NCBI GenBank assembly: GCA_964596015.1
Contig: CAZQSB010000007.1
Span: 1 to 64,000, forward strand
Source of the DNA: WJMD01 sp964596015
Lineage (GTDB): Bacteria; Joyebacterota; Joyebacteria; Joyebacterales; Joyebacteraceae
DNA length: 64,000 nucleotides
Direction of reading: 5' to 3'
The translations under genes were made by a program, and so were the position numbers. Numbering within the stretch: the first letter of the stretch is position 1; the number at the start of each line of letters is the position of its first letter. Positions 17,420 to 26,814 of the stretch are shown piece by piece. The notes under the pieces are model-generated. The model worked only from the letters and a program-made list of their open reading frames with translations, was not told the origin of the DNA and searched no databases.

Positions 17420-19717
17420 TCACCCGTTCAGGTGAAGCTCGTTCGGAACGGGCTCGAAGTCCACGGCGCGACCGTCCTTTCGCCACTCGCGCACGCCCGC
17501 GCCGAGTGTCGCGGTCCCGACGTCGCCCGGCTCTCCGGGACTCAGCCCGACCAGCCCGCGAAACGTCGTGTCGCCGTTCCTGTATGTACCCATCAGCGCG
17601 CGCGCCGTCCTGGCGCCGCTCGTCATCCGTATTCCGGCCCCCGTCCCGTCCGGGACCAGGTCGACATCGACCCGAACATCGTCGCCGACGGAGATGACCG
17701 AGAGGAGGCCGGCGGTCAGTTCCCCCCGGAAGTGAGCCCTCACGACGGCGGCCGGCGCTCTCTGTCCGAAGCCCTCGGACACCCAGCCGGCGATCGGATC
17801 CTCCCGCCCGGCCAGGGTCTCGACCCTGGTCCCGTCCGGTCCGAAGCACCCGACGCGCAGCCGCCTGCCGTCCCCGGCCTCGAAGTCGCGCCAGGGGCCG
17901 TCCTGTCCCGGCGCGGGCTCGAGCCCCGGAGCCAGCTGCCAGCTCGAGGAGAGCAGGCGGACCCCGGCGCCGCGCACAACGTCGAGGACCAGCCAGAGGC
18001 CCGGCCTCACGAAGAGAACCGTTCTCTCGTGCACGGCCCCGAGACGCTTCCGGTATCCGTCGTGCGAGCCGGCGAACACGGCGAACCGGTCGTTCGCGGC
18101 GTGGAACGACGCGTTCGCGGAGGCGCGGGCGCCCCACAGGAACGGTCCGAGCATCTCGGACTGGTCCAGCCCGTCGACCGACACCGTGTTGTGCGCGCCT
18201 GTCGAGCGGAAGTGGTCCCGCCACCGCCGCTCGCGGTGGTAACAGCAGGTGCCCGGATCGACGACGAGCCACTCCCCGTCCCTGGCGACCTCGAGCGCCA
18301 GGCAGTCGGCGTGTCCGTGCGCGGCGATCGACCCGAGTCCCAGCGGACCGCAGTCGACGACCGAGTGCGCGCGACCGTCGCCAAGGACGAAGTAGCCCCC
18401 GTCCGGGAACGCGCGCGTGGGCGCGCCGGAGTCGAGCCTCGGCGCCTCGAGCGCGGCGGCGACCTCGTCGCCGCCGAGGAGCCACACGGACGCCGCGAGG
18501 TCCGCCGGATCGAGCATCTCGGGAAGCCTGCCGCGGGTCGCCAGACAGGCGGCGGCGGACGCGGCGCGCGCCTGTCGTCCGGTGCGGTCGTCGAGAAGAC
18601 ACGCCCGTCCGCCGTCCTCGTCTCCGACGTTCGGGGGCGCAGCCGCGCCGTCCGCCAGCGCGTCGAGCGCCGCCGCCGCCTTCCCTACCCGCTCGGTGAA
18701 CCGGTCGTCGAACGGGAGATCGGCGGCCCTCGCGCAGGCCAGAGCCACGAGCGCGAACTCGATGACGAAAACCTGATAGTGGAACGTCTGCTCGAGCGAG
18801 ATCCCGTCCGCCGACAGCTGCGCCGGGATCTCCCTGGACAGGACGCGGCGCCCGGCCAGTGCCCAGGCGTCCGCGCCGTCGAGGAAAGGAAACGCGACAC
18901 CGGCCGCCAGCAAGCCGGCGGCCTCCCCGATCAGGTGGTTGTTCCTCGACGAACCATAGACTGTCAGATTATCAGACACGTGCCGCGCCTGCAACGCGCA
19001 GCTTGTGAGAACGCTCTCGACGTCGCCCCGTTCTGCGCCCTCCGCTCCGATGAGCGACAGCGCGGACGTCCAGGATATCAGCCGAATGGCGACCTCGAGA
19101 GGGCTCGCCCAGTTGATGCCGAAATGAGGCGGGTTTCGGCGTACCCAGTCCGTCATGTGCCGCCACGCGGCCTGCGCGTAGCGCTGCTCGCGCGTCAGGA
19201 GATGAGCTCTCGCGAGAACGCCGAGGTGGAGATGTCGGTTGACCTCCCAGACGTACCTCGGATCGCCGACGTCCGCATGGAAGCGAAAGTCGACATCGCT
19301 CCACCAGACGTCAGCCGGCCACTCGAGCCCCGATGATGGATCGGCGTGCCAGCTCGGCGGATCCGCCACCGGGATCGTCGTGTGGCCGAAGGCGGGCAGC
19401 GCCCCGTCCAGCACCCGGTCGGCCGTCTGGACGGTCTCCTCGGCGGGCACGCCGAGACGCGCGAGCGTCCGAAGGGTCGTCGTCCGTTCGGTTCCTCCCA
19501 GGAGCCGACGCGATGCCGCCGTCAGAAGACCAACGGCGTCGACTCCCACGCCCGGCGCGACGGCGCCTGCGAACGTCAGGAGCTCCTCCTGGGGAGCGGG
19601 TTCGGATCGCCGCCTCAGGCGGTCCCGCATCCCGCGCGACGCGCGCAGACCGATCTCGGCCGGTCCCATGGCGGAGGCGCGGCGGAGGAGCCAGCGGATG
19701 CGACGTGAGCCGTTCAC
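17420..19717 (-). CDS. Heparinase II/III family protein
   Basis: 765 residues, with an N-terminal (alpha/alpha) toroid (about 120-400) and a C-terminal beta-sandwich heparinase II/III domain (about 410-700). Signatures are SRNNHLIGEAAGLL, SLEQTFHYQVFVIE (Tyr/His catalytic region), FPDGGYFVLGDG and the metal-binding HGHADCLALE. Members cleave uronate-containing polysaccharides by beta-elimination or sit in capsule loci with unproven roles. No signal peptide is evident (starts MNGSRRIRWLLRRASAMGPA), so it may act in the cytoplasm or as an accessory factor. Next to algD, a uronate polymer is the natural substrate (inference). It overlaps the upstream GT4 stop. Confidence 0.85.
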   Translation of the reverse strand: MNGSRRIRWLLRRASAMGPAEIGLRASRGMRDRLRRRSEPAPQEELLTFAGAVAPGVGVDAVGLLTAASRRLLGGTERTTTLRTLARLGVPAEETVQTADRVLDGALPAFGHTTIPVADPPSWHADPSSGLEWPADVWWSDVDFRFHADVGDPRYVWEVNRHLHLGVLARAHLLTREQRYAQAAWRHMTDWVRRNPPHFGINWASPLEVAIRLISWTSALSLIGAEGAERGDVESVLTSCALQARHVSDNLTVYGSSRNNHLIGEAAGLLAAGVAFPFLDGADAWALAGRRVLSREIPAQLSADGISLEQTFHYQVFVIEFALVALACARAADLPFDDRFTERVGKAAAALDALADGAAAPPNVGDEDGGRACLLDDRTGRQARAASAAACLATRGRLPEMLDPADLAASVWLLGGDEVAAALEAPRLDSGAPTRAFPDGGYFVLGDGRAHSVVDCGPLGLGSIAAHGHADCLALEVARDGEWLVVDPGTCCYHRERRWRDHFRSTGAHNTVSVDGLDQSEMLGPFLWGARASANASFHAANDRFAVFAGSHDGYRKRLGAVHERTVLFVRPGLWLVLDVVRGAGVRLLSSSWQLAPGLEPAPGQDGPWRDFEAGDGRRLRVGCFGPDGTRVETLAGREDPIAGWVSEGFGQRAPAAVVRAHFRGELTAGLLSVISVGDDVRVDVDLVPDGTGAGIRMTSGARTARALMGTYRNGDTTFRGLVGLSPGEPGDVGTATLGAGVREWRKDGRAVDFEPVPNELHLNG

Positions 19718-20952
19718 GACCGCCGCCCCTGGTCGCGGAGCTCGAAGAGCAGCCCCTCCAGGCTGTCAACGGCGCGGTCCCAGCCGTAGCGTCCCTCGAC
19801 GTACTCCCGGCACTGCTCCCGGAACCTGCCGGCGGCCTCCTCGTCCGAGATCCACTCGAGGACGCCCGAGAGCCCCCTTCTGATGGCGACGGCGTCGGTG
19901 CCCGTCAGCACAAGCTGGCCCGCCAGGGGCCTCAGGATCTCGGGGGTCGCCCCGATGGGCGTGCCGACCGCCGGGGTGCCGCAAGCCAGCGCTTCGAGCG
20001 TCACCATGCCGAATCCCTCGAACGCGAGCGAAGGCAGCACGAACAGGTCGGCCGCCTGGTAGTACGACACGAGTTCGTCGTCGTCAACGAACCCGACGAG
20101 CCTCAGTCGGTCCTCGAGCCCCAGCTCCCGGCCGCGCTCGATGAGCGGCTCGCGAAGCCGTCCCTTCCCCGCGATGACGAGGATCGTATCGGGGTGCGCG
20201 TCGAGCACATCTGCGAACGCGTCGACGAGGTTCTCGAGACCCATCCTCGGCACGAGACGTCGAGCAGTGAAGAGCACCTGGCGGTCGTCCGGAAGGCCGA
20301 GCGAGCGGCGAACGGCCGCGCGATCGTCGGCCGGACGGAACCGCTCCAGGTCGACCCCGCCGGGTATCTTCACGACCTTCGGGAGAGCCAGGGGGTAGTA
20401 GCTCCCGAGCTGTTCGCGGGAGAAATCGCTCAGCACGACCACGCGATCGGCCCGGCGAAGGCAGGCCGACTCCGCCCTTCGCGAGAGCCCACCGAAGAGC
20501 GCCGACTCGAGCGGCTTCCCGATGCTGACATCGGCGCCCTCGAGCTTGAGTTCCTGCCAGTAGGAGGCGTGGAACGTCATCACCTCCGGGGTGCGCTTCG
20601 CACCGACGACCCCCGCGTAGGCATAGTAAGGAAAGTAGTGATGCGCGAGCACGACGTCGAAGCGACCGTCGCGCGCGAGCCGTCCGAGGACGCCGCGCGC
20701 GCCGAAGAGCGCGGCGAGCGTCCGCCCGCCGAACCTCCTGCTCCCGTTGAGCGTGCCGTACCGGTTGACGACGATCCCGTCGACGGTCTCGACGTCCGGC
20801 GCATCGGGCTGGAGCCGCTGCCCCACGAGCTCGACCTGATGGCCGCGCTCGACGAGCCTCCGGAGCGTCTCATGCGCGACCCGCTCGACTCCGCCGTAGC
20901 TGTCTGGGTAGAAGAACTGATTCACCGAGAGGAGCTTGAGAGGCTCCGTCAC
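19714..20952 (-). CDS. Glycosyltransferase family 4 protein
   Basis: 412-residue GT4. The N-terminal half has LLSVNQFFYPDSYGGVERVA and MTFHASYW; the C-terminal half has FTARRLVPRMGLENLVDAF, LVIAGKGRLR and LPSLAFEGFGMVTLEALACG (E-x7-E). It overlaps its neighbours by 4 bases on both sides, so it is part of a translationally coupled block with the heparinase-like gene and another GT4. Confidence 0.9.
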   Translation of the reverse strand: MTEPLKLLSVNQFFYPDSYGGVERVAHETLRRLVERGHQVELVGQRLQPDAPDVETVDGIVVNRYGTLNGSRRFGGRTLAALFGARGVLGRLARDGRFDVVLAHHYFPYYAYAGVVGAKRTPEVMTFHASYWQELKLEGADVSIGKPLESALFGGLSRRAESACLRRADRVVVLSDFSREQLGSYYPLALPKVVKIPGGVDLERFRPADDRAAVRRSLGLPDDRQVLFTARRLVPRMGLENLVDAFADVLDAHPDTILVIAGKGRLREPLIERGRELGLEDRLRLVGFVDDDELVSYYQAADLFVLPSLAFEGFGMVTLEALACGTPAVGTPIGATPEILRPLAGQLVLTGTDAVAIRRGLSGVLEWISDEEAAGRFREQCREYVEGRYGWDRAVDSLEGLLFELRDQGRRS

Positions 20953-22106
20953 GTGCGACCTCCTCCCGAGTCCTCGAGCCCGCTGTATAGATCCATCAGC
21001 GCCCCGATCGAGCGGCGCTCGTCGAACTCCCGCTCCGCTCGAACGCGTCCGGCCTCGCCCATCGAGCGCCTGAGGTCCGCGTCGGTCCCGACCCTCACGA
21101 GCGCGTCCGCGAGCGAGGCGGCATCCGCCGGCGGCACCAGGAGCCCGGTGCGACCGTCGACGACGGCTTCCGGGACGCCTCCGACGTCGGTCGCGACCAC
21201 GGGAAGCGCCGCCGCCATCGCCTCAAGCACCGTCAGGGGGAAGCTCTCTCCGTGTGACGGCAGGACGAAGAGGTCGGCCGCCGCCAGCAGGTCCGGAACG
21301 TCGCTCCGGAAGCCGGTGAAGAGGGTCCGCTCCTCGAGACCGGCCGACCCGACTCGCCGCCGGAGCTCCGCCTCGAGCGGCCCGTTCCCGACGATGAGGA
21401 ACCTGAGCTCGGGCGCTCCCGAGAGCGCTCGAGGCAAGGCGTCGAACAGCGTGTCGTGTCCCTTTCCTGCCGTCAGTCGTCCGATGACGACCGCCGCGAC
21501 ATCGACGTCGGTGATGCCGAGCTCGCGGCGCGTCCGTCCGCGGGAGGCCGTGTTCCGGAAGCGCGTGAGGTCGATTCCGTTGTGAATGGTGACGACCTTC
21601 CGCGGGTCCGGACGGTAGTTCCTGAGATAGCTCTCCCTGCTGTTCTCCGAAACGACGACGATGCGGTCGACCAGCCTGTTGGTCCGCCTGACGAGCGTGG
21701 TCAGGACGACCTCGCCCAGGGGGTAGTGCGAGACCGGGCGCCGCACGATGTGCTCGGTCGTCACAATGTGCCTCGCGCCGGCGCGTCGGGCCGCCGGTAT
21801 CACCGGCAGGCTGTTCCTGGGTGCGGTCTTGTTGATGTGAACGAGCGGGAACCCGCGCAGGAGCCCCGTCAGCGACCTGACGGCGTTTCGGTCGATCTCG
21901 CGGTGCGGATCGTGGCGGAGGACCCGGACGCCGTCCGATTCGACCGACGCGAGCCAGCCCTCGACCGTCTCGCGCTCGGCGGCGAGAAGCGTCACGTCCC
22001 AGCCGTTCTCCACGAGCGAGGACATGATGCGCGAGAGGTAGATCTCGGCGCCGCCCCAGGCCCTTGCGTCGGTGACGAACGCGATCTTCGCCGGTTCCGG
22101 TCTCAT
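20949..22106 (-). CDS. Glycosyltransferase family 4 protein
   Basis: 385-residue GT4. FVTDARAWGGAEIYLSRIM is the acceptor-side motif, HNGIDLTRF and GRLTAGKGHDTLFDAL mark the donor domain, and LPSHGESFPLTVLEAMAA gives E-x7-E. The C-terminus is Gly/Arg-rich. It follows the Wzy/ligase gene by 13 bases. Confidence 0.9.
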   Translation of the reverse strand: MRPEPAKIAFVTDARAWGGAEIYLSRIMSSLVENGWDVTLLAAERETVEGWLASVESDGVRVLRHDPHREIDRNAVRSLTGLLRGFPLVHINKTAPRNSLPVIPAARRAGARHIVTTEHIVRRPVSHYPLGEVVLTTLVRRTNRLVDRIVVVSENSRESYLRNYRPDPRKVVTIHNGIDLTRFRNTASRGRTRRELGITDVDVAAVVIGRLTAGKGHDTLFDALPRALSGAPELRFLIVGNGPLEAELRRRVGSAGLEERTLFTGFRSDVPDLLAAADLFVLPSHGESFPLTVLEAMAAALPVVATDVGGVPEAVVDGRTGLLVPPADAASLADALVRVGTDADLRRSMGEAGRVRAEREFDERRSIGALMDLYSGLEDSGGGRT

Positions 22107-22119
22107 GCGGGCTCCAGTT

Positions 22120-23661
22120 TCACCCGCGGACCCGCGGACCGGCGGTGTGCTCGGGCGCGGCGGAATGGGACGCGTCGAAGTGGCCCTCGTCCGCCATACG
22201 GTCCAGCGCCACGATCACCGCGGCGGCGGTGAAGATCGCGAAGGCCAGGATCTCCTGATGCAACACCTGGACGACCATCATCTGGGCGACGATCCCGATG
22301 AGCGCGGCCGCGGAACCGAGCGCCAGGAATGCGTACTCCGAGGATTTCCCGACGATCCTCAGATTGCGCTTCGCAAGGTAAGCGAGCACGAGGATGAACG
22401 CCGTCAGAGCGGCGGCGGCCGGCACGCCGGCCTCCGCAGCGTAGTGATAGAACACGTTATGAGCATGCTGAGGAACGAACCCGGTCGCGGTCGGCGGCGC
22501 ATGGTAGCGGAACGTCCCCAGACCTACGCCCAGCCACGGATGAGCGGCGACGACGGCGCCGGCCGACGCGTAGATGTGCGGCCGGGATGAGAACGCGCTC
22601 TCCTCGAGCTGCTCGAACCGGCTGATGATGACGTCGATGAGAGAGCGTCCGGTCGTGAAGAAGACAGCGCCCTGTGCGATGACGGCGAAGACGATCCCGA
22701 AGATGATGAGCCGCTGAAGCGATCGCCGGTCTGCCAGGCCCACGAGCCCGAGGCCGGCGAGCGCGCCGATCCACGCGCTTCTTGAGTACGTGAAGAGAAG
22801 CCCGAGGAAACCGGTCACGACGGCTATCTCCGTGAGAAGCCGCCTCCACGTCCGTTTCAAGGAGTTGACCATGAAGAACCAGAACGGCAGCGTCAGCAGA
22901 AGCAGTCCGCCGAACATGTTCGGGTGGTTGAGGCCGAACCAACCGCCTCCGAGACGTCCGCCGGCGCCCGCCGCGAGCTGCTCGGACTGGGTGCCCGCCG
23001 TTATCTGGGCGCCCCCGCCCGCCAGACGTTCGGCGACGCCGAAGAAAGAAGCCGTGACCCCCGCCACGGCGAACATCGTGACGAACCCCCTGAGATCCGA
23101 GGGTGTCTTCAGCACCGAGACGACGAGATAGAACCACATGATCAGGAGAACGTGCTTCTTGATGGCGAGCCCCAGGTAGGTCCGCTGGAGCGCGGTCTCG
23201 TTCATGTTGAAGGCGGCGAGAGTCGAGAAGACAAGGAGGCCCCCGAGAATCAGGAGAACCGCATCGACCTTGGTTCTCCGGATGAACGGACCTCGTGCCG
23301 CGAACGAATCGTCGAGGAAGTAGCGAAGGCCGTAGGCCAGGAACACGCCGATCAGGGCCACGTTGAACCCGCTGATGTGGAACTCTCCGAGCTCACCGAT
23401 CGTGAACCCCGGGCGCGAGAACGGGAGGATCAGAGCAAGGCCGAAGACGCCCCACTCGATGCGGAGGGCCGTGACCACGAGAATACCGGCGGCCATGATC
23501 AGAACAACAAGGTGAAGCGGGCTGGGCAGGGTGATCCGGGTCAGAAGCGCCCATGCGATGAGGGCGTAGACGAAGAGCGCGACTACCCAGACCACCATCT
23601 GTCGCTCGGGCCCGGGCGCGGCCTGCGTCCGTCTGCCGACCTGTCGCGTCTGGCTGCGCAC
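22120..23661 (-). CDS. O-antigen ligase/polymerase (Wzy/WaaL superfamily) of the exopolysaccharide locus
   Basis: 513-residue polytopic inner-membrane protein with about 11-12 hydrophobic segments between residues 22 and 490. The Wzy_C domain (about 230-440) contains GGWFGLNHPNMFGGLLL, LFTYSRSAWIGAL, the large periplasmic loop with HPWLGVGLGTFRYH and the classic QHAHNVFYHYAAEAGVP. Such proteins polymerise lipid-linked repeat units or ligate them. Given Wza and GumC alongside, polymerase (Wzy) is more likely here. The GTG start has GAGGAGG upstream. Confidence 0.88.
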   Translation of the reverse strand: MRSQTRQVGRRTQAAPGPERQMVVWVVALFVYALIAWALLTRITLPSPLHLVVLIMAAGILVVTALRIEWGVFGLALILPFSRPGFTIGELGEFHISGFNVALIGVFLAYGLRYFLDDSFAARGPFIRRTKVDAVLLILGGLLVFSTLAAFNMNETALQRTYLGLAIKKHVLLIMWFYLVVSVLKTPSDLRGFVTMFAVAGVTASFFGVAERLAGGGAQITAGTQSEQLAAGAGGRLGGGWFGLNHPNMFGGLLLLTLPFWFFMVNSLKRTWRRLLTEIAVVTGFLGLLFTYSRSAWIGALAGLGLVGLADRRSLQRLIIFGIVFAVIAQGAVFFTTGRSLIDVIISRFEQLEESAFSSRPHIYASAGAVVAAHPWLGVGLGTFRYHAPPTATGFVPQHAHNVFYHYAAEAGVPAAAALTAFILVLAYLAKRNLRIVGKSSEYAFLALGSAAALIGIVAQMMVVQVLHQEILAFAIFTAAAVIVALDRMADEGHFDASHSAAPEHTAGPRVRG

Positions 23662-23746
23662 ATCGCCTCCTCATCCCGGAGTTCCGGTCGCCGGCGGTCG
23701 ACGGCCGACCGCCCCGGAACAGGGGCAGCACGTCCGTCGGAACGCG

Positions 23747-24526
23747 CTAGAGGCGATCGTAGATGAACTGGGGGATATGGAACTTCCTGCGATTGAGAAC
23801 GGCGCCCAGAACGGTCGCGCCGGCGTCCTCCAGGAGCCCCATGGAGCGCTCCACGAGGGCGCGCTTCGTCCCGCCGGACCTGATGACGATGAGGACCCCG
23901 TCCACTGAGCGCGAAAGCGTGAGTCCCTCCGAGTACGACAGGACCGACGGTACGTCGAACACGACGTACTCGTACTCGTCCCGGAGCTCCTCGATGAGCC
24001 CCTTGATGCGCTCATCGCTGAAGATGCGCGGCGGAGCCACCGCCTCCCTTCCCGCCGGAAGCACGGACAACCGGCTCCCGCTCAGATTGTGGAGGCAGGA
24101 ACCGAGCGGCTCGCCGCCGACAACGTGGTCCGTGAGTCCGGGCGAGCGGGCGAGACCGAACGCGCGGTGCTGGTCCGGCGCCCTCAGATCGCCGTCCACG
24201 AGAAGCGTACGGAGCTCGCTCCGTTCCGCGATCGTCCAGGCGAACTCCCTGGCGACGGTGCTGGTGCCTGTGCCGACCTGGGCGCTCGTGAACATCACGA
24301 CCCTTGACTCGGACTCGGGAAGCGCGAGGAAGATCTCCGAGGCGAGCGTCTGATACTCCTCCGAATCTCCCGGTCGGATCGGAAGCGCGGGCCGGAGAGG
24401 CGACGCGATGCGTGGCGTCTGGACCTCGGGAGTCGCCGGGGCGGCTCGCTTGTTCGCCTGAGGCCGGGATTCCCCGTCTCTCTCCCGCTTCGAGCGGTCC
24501 ATGGCCTTCGATATCTTGCTGCCCAT
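23747..24526 (-). CDS. CpsD/CapB-type BY-kinase homologue with an atypical Walker A
   Basis: 259 residues, from the ATG two bases after the ExeA-like gene stop (GAGG upstream). It has the fold of the cytoplasmic tyrosine autokinase partner of Wzz proteins: EEYQTLASEIFLAL, Walker A, LLVDGDLRAP (A'), and YVVFDVPSV (Walker B). The Walker A reads AQVGTGTSTVA: the invariant lysine of GKS/T is Thr (codon ACC), and no C-terminal tyrosine cluster exists, only one Tyr in QFIYDRL. ATP hydrolysis and autophosphorylation are therefore doubtful. It lies next to a GumC protein that has no kinase domain. Probably a co-polymerase regulator (inference). Confidence 0.85.
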   Translation of the reverse strand: MGSKISKAMDRSKRERDGESRPQANKRAAPATPEVQTPRIASPLRPALPIRPGDSEEYQTLASEIFLALPESESRVVMFTSAQVGTGTSTVAREFAWTIAERSELRTLLVDGDLRAPDQHRAFGLARSPGLTDHVVGGEPLGSCLHNLSGSRLSVLPAGREAVAPPRIFSDERIKGLIEELRDEYEYVVFDVPSVLSYSEGLTLSRSVDGVLIVIRSGGTKRALVERSMGLLEDAGATVLGAVLNRRKFHIPQFIYDRL

Positions 24527-24528
24527 GA

Positions 24529-25401
24529 TCAGCCTCGTTCCGCTTCGGCCGCGGCCTGCCCCACTCTCCGGGGCGACCAGTCGGAGGAAGGACGCTGCCT
24601 TGTGTCGAGGGCCTCGACCGTCTCCCGGATGGTCCTGCGCCCGATCCACGTCAGCTCGTCGGCGTAGCCTGAGAGAAGAGCGTTGTCGCAGATGACGTTC
24701 ACGAGGCGGGGAACCCCGCCCGAGTATTCGTGCACGGCGTCGATGGCGCTCCGCTCGAAGATCTCCCGCTTTCCCGCTCCGGCCACGTCGAGCCTATGGC
24801 GTATGTACCTGCCCGTCTCCTCCCTCGAGAGAGGCTCCAGGTGGTACCGGATGCCGATGCGCTGGCGAAGCTGCCTGAGCTCTCTTCGCTCGAGCGCGTC
24901 GCGGAGCTCGGGCTGACCCGCCAGCACGATCTGGAGGCTCGCGCGTCCCATGGCGCGGAGATTCGACAGCAGCCGGACCTCCTCGAGGAGCGCGTTCGAC
25001 AGGTTCTGTCCCTCATCGATCACGAAGACGGCGTTCCTGCCGTCGGCCGTCCAGCGGACGAGCTGAGACGAGATCCTGCGCATGATCTCCATCTTGGTCC
25101 TGCCGACGTCCTCGATGCCCAGCTCCCAGGCGAGCGCGCGAAGGAGGTCGGTACGACCGATCGTCGTGTTCGTGAGCCACGCCACCTTCGTCGTCGCGTC
25201 GAGTCCCTGCACGAGCGCGTCGAGCAAGGTCGTCTTGCCCGTTCCGACCTCGCCGGTCAGCTGCACGAAGCCGCGGCGCTCCTCGACACCGTACGTCAGG
25301 TGCGCGAGCGCGTCCCGGTGCTTCTCGCTCAGGTAGAGATACCTGAGGTCGGATGACAGCTCAAAAGGGCGTTCTGTCAGTCCGTAGTACCCGGTGTACA
25401 A
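24529..25401 (-). CDS. ExeA/GspA-like AAA ATPase of the exopolysaccharide locus
   Basis: 290 residues. TTG start with GGAGG 5 bases upstream. The N-terminus MYTGYYGLTERPFELSSDLR is diagnostic of ExeA/XrtA-associated ATPases. Walker A is GEVGTGKTTLL, Walker B VFVIDEGQNLS, sensor region LAGQPELRDAL, and the arginine-rich RQRIGIRYHLEPL follows. No C-terminal transmembrane or peptidoglycan-binding domain is present, unlike full ExeA. In exosortase-linked capsule loci such ATPases sit between the chain-length and kinase genes, as here, but no exosortase or PEP-CTERM protein is seen in the window. Confidence 0.88.
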   Translation of the reverse strand: MYTGYYGLTERPFELSSDLRYLYLSEKHRDALAHLTYGVEERRGFVQLTGEVGTGKTTLLDALVQGLDATTKVAWLTNTTIGRTDLLRALAWELGIEDVGRTKMEIMRRISSQLVRWTADGRNAVFVIDEGQNLSNALLEEVRLLSNLRAMGRASLQIVLAGQPELRDALERRELRQLRQRIGIRYHLEPLSREETGRYIRHRLDVAGAGKREIFERSAIDAVHEYSGGVPRLVNVICDNALLSGYADELTWIGRRTIRETVEALDTRQRPSSDWSPRRVGQAAAEAERG

Positions 25402-25412
25402 GACATCCTCCG

Positions 25413-26777
25413 TCAGCCTGCGCTTCGCTCCGGAATGGACGCCAGGACCTTGAGCCCGGTGAGACGTTCGACGTCCTCCCGACGCTCGAGCGAATGGTCG
25501 AGGCGTTCCATGCCGAATATGAGGATCACACCGAAGAAGAACGTGAAGACGGCCACGACGATCGTCATATTCACGGCCGCCCGGACGGGCGTTGCGGGCA
25601 CGGAGGCCCTGGCCACGACGCCGGCCGACAGGAGGTTCGGGTCGGTCGCGGCCGTGATCCGAAACTGCTCTCTCCGGTCGAGAAGGACGGCGTAGAGGTC
25701 GGTGCGGATCGACATCTCGTGCTCGAGCAGTCTGAGCTTGATGTTGTCCGCGGCGATCTCCGGCTCCTCCGCCCGGAGTTCATCGATGACGTCCTGCACG
25801 GCGGCGCGCTGGACCTTCCACTCCTCGAGCCGCATCGCCATCCGTTCGTAGGTCTCACGCACCTCGCCTCTCATGATCGACTCAGCCGAGGCGATCTGTC
25901 GCTCAAGCCGGAGGACTTCGGGGTGCTCCGGCGTGTATCGCGCGCGGGCCTCTGCGAGCGAGACCCTCTGGCTGATGAGGCTCTGCTTCAGCTGCTTGAT
26001 CGAGAGTTCCTCATAGACATCAACGCTCGGCACCTTCGCGAGATCGTCGCTCTCGCCGAACCACTGCTCGAGCATCGTCAGCTGCTCCTCGCGCATCGCG
26101 ATCTGTCGATCCAGCTCCGTCGCCTCGTTCAGGAATCGACCGATCAGGTCCATTTGCTGTTGACCGCGCTGACCGATGAGCAGCTGCCCTTTCTCCCCGC
26201 CGACCTCCGCGATCTGGCCGGCGATCGAATCGATCACCGTACGTATGCGCTGTGCCTGGTCGGTCATGTACTCGACGGCCTCGAAGTCGAAGTTGACGGT
26301 TCTCCTGACCTCGAGGTAGGCATCGAGGACCGCGTTGGCGATGAGCGCAGCGCGCTCCGGATCCCTGTGCGTGTATTTGATCTCGATAACGTTCGACTCG
26401 GGCTGGGTCTGCGCCCGGACCTGCCTCTGGAGCCGCTCGACGAAGAGAGACCGCTGCCTCCCCCGTTCCATGCCGAGCATGTCGGCCACGCGGCTCGCGA
26501 CAGCCGCGCTCTTGATGAGGTCGATCTCGGAGTTGATGACCTCGCCTCGTCTGAGGACGGACCGACTCTCCGCGGGCATGGTGTACGCCTGAGGAAGTCG
26601 ACGGATCATCACGGACGCCGTCGCTTCGTATCTGGGCACATCGGTGATGATCCCGTAGGCGATGAGACAGAGCGCCAGCACCGTCAGAACGATCAGAAAC
26701 GCCTTCCGCTTGAAGGCGACGTAGACGATCTCGCGGACGAGTGCGGAGCCGCCGCCATCTGTGGTCTGTCCGTTCAC
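25413..26777 (-). CDS. GumC/Wzz-type polysaccharide co-polymerase (chain length determinant)
   Basis: 454 residues from the GTG start VNGQTTDGG, which has GAGGAG at 5-6 bases; longer frames upstream lack an SD. A first membrane helix (about 25-45, AFLIVLTVLALCLIAYGII) and a last one near 410-430 (VNMTIVVAVFTFFFGVILIF) bracket a large periplasmic part with coiled coils (about 170-340). The Wzz N-domain (YEATASVMIRRLP) and a PATPVRA motif before the last helix are typical. No C-terminal kinase domain; the BY-kinase homologue is separate. It sets or assists chain length together with Wza and Wzy. Confidence 0.9.
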   Translation of the reverse strand: MNGQTTDGGGSALVREIVYVAFKRKAFLIVLTVLALCLIAYGIITDVPRYEATASVMIRRLPQAYTMPAESRSVLRRGEVINSEIDLIKSAAVASRVADMLGMERGRQRSLFVERLQRQVRAQTQPESNVIEIKYTHRDPERAALIANAVLDAYLEVRRTVNFDFEAVEYMTDQAQRIRTVIDSIAGQIAEVGGEKGQLLIGQRGQQQMDLIGRFLNEATELDRQIAMREEQLTMLEQWFGESDDLAKVPSVDVYEELSIKQLKQSLISQRVSLAEARARYTPEHPEVLRLERQIASAESIMRGEVRETYERMAMRLEEWKVQRAAVQDVIDELRAEEPEIAADNIKLRLLEHEMSIRTDLYAVLLDRREQFRITAATDPNLLSAGVVARASVPATPVRAAVNMTIVVAVFTFFFGVILIFGMERLDHSLERREDVERLTGLKVLASIPERSAG

Positions 26778-26814
26778 AACGTCTCCTCGATCATCCATCC
26801 GGGGGGACCGGTTC

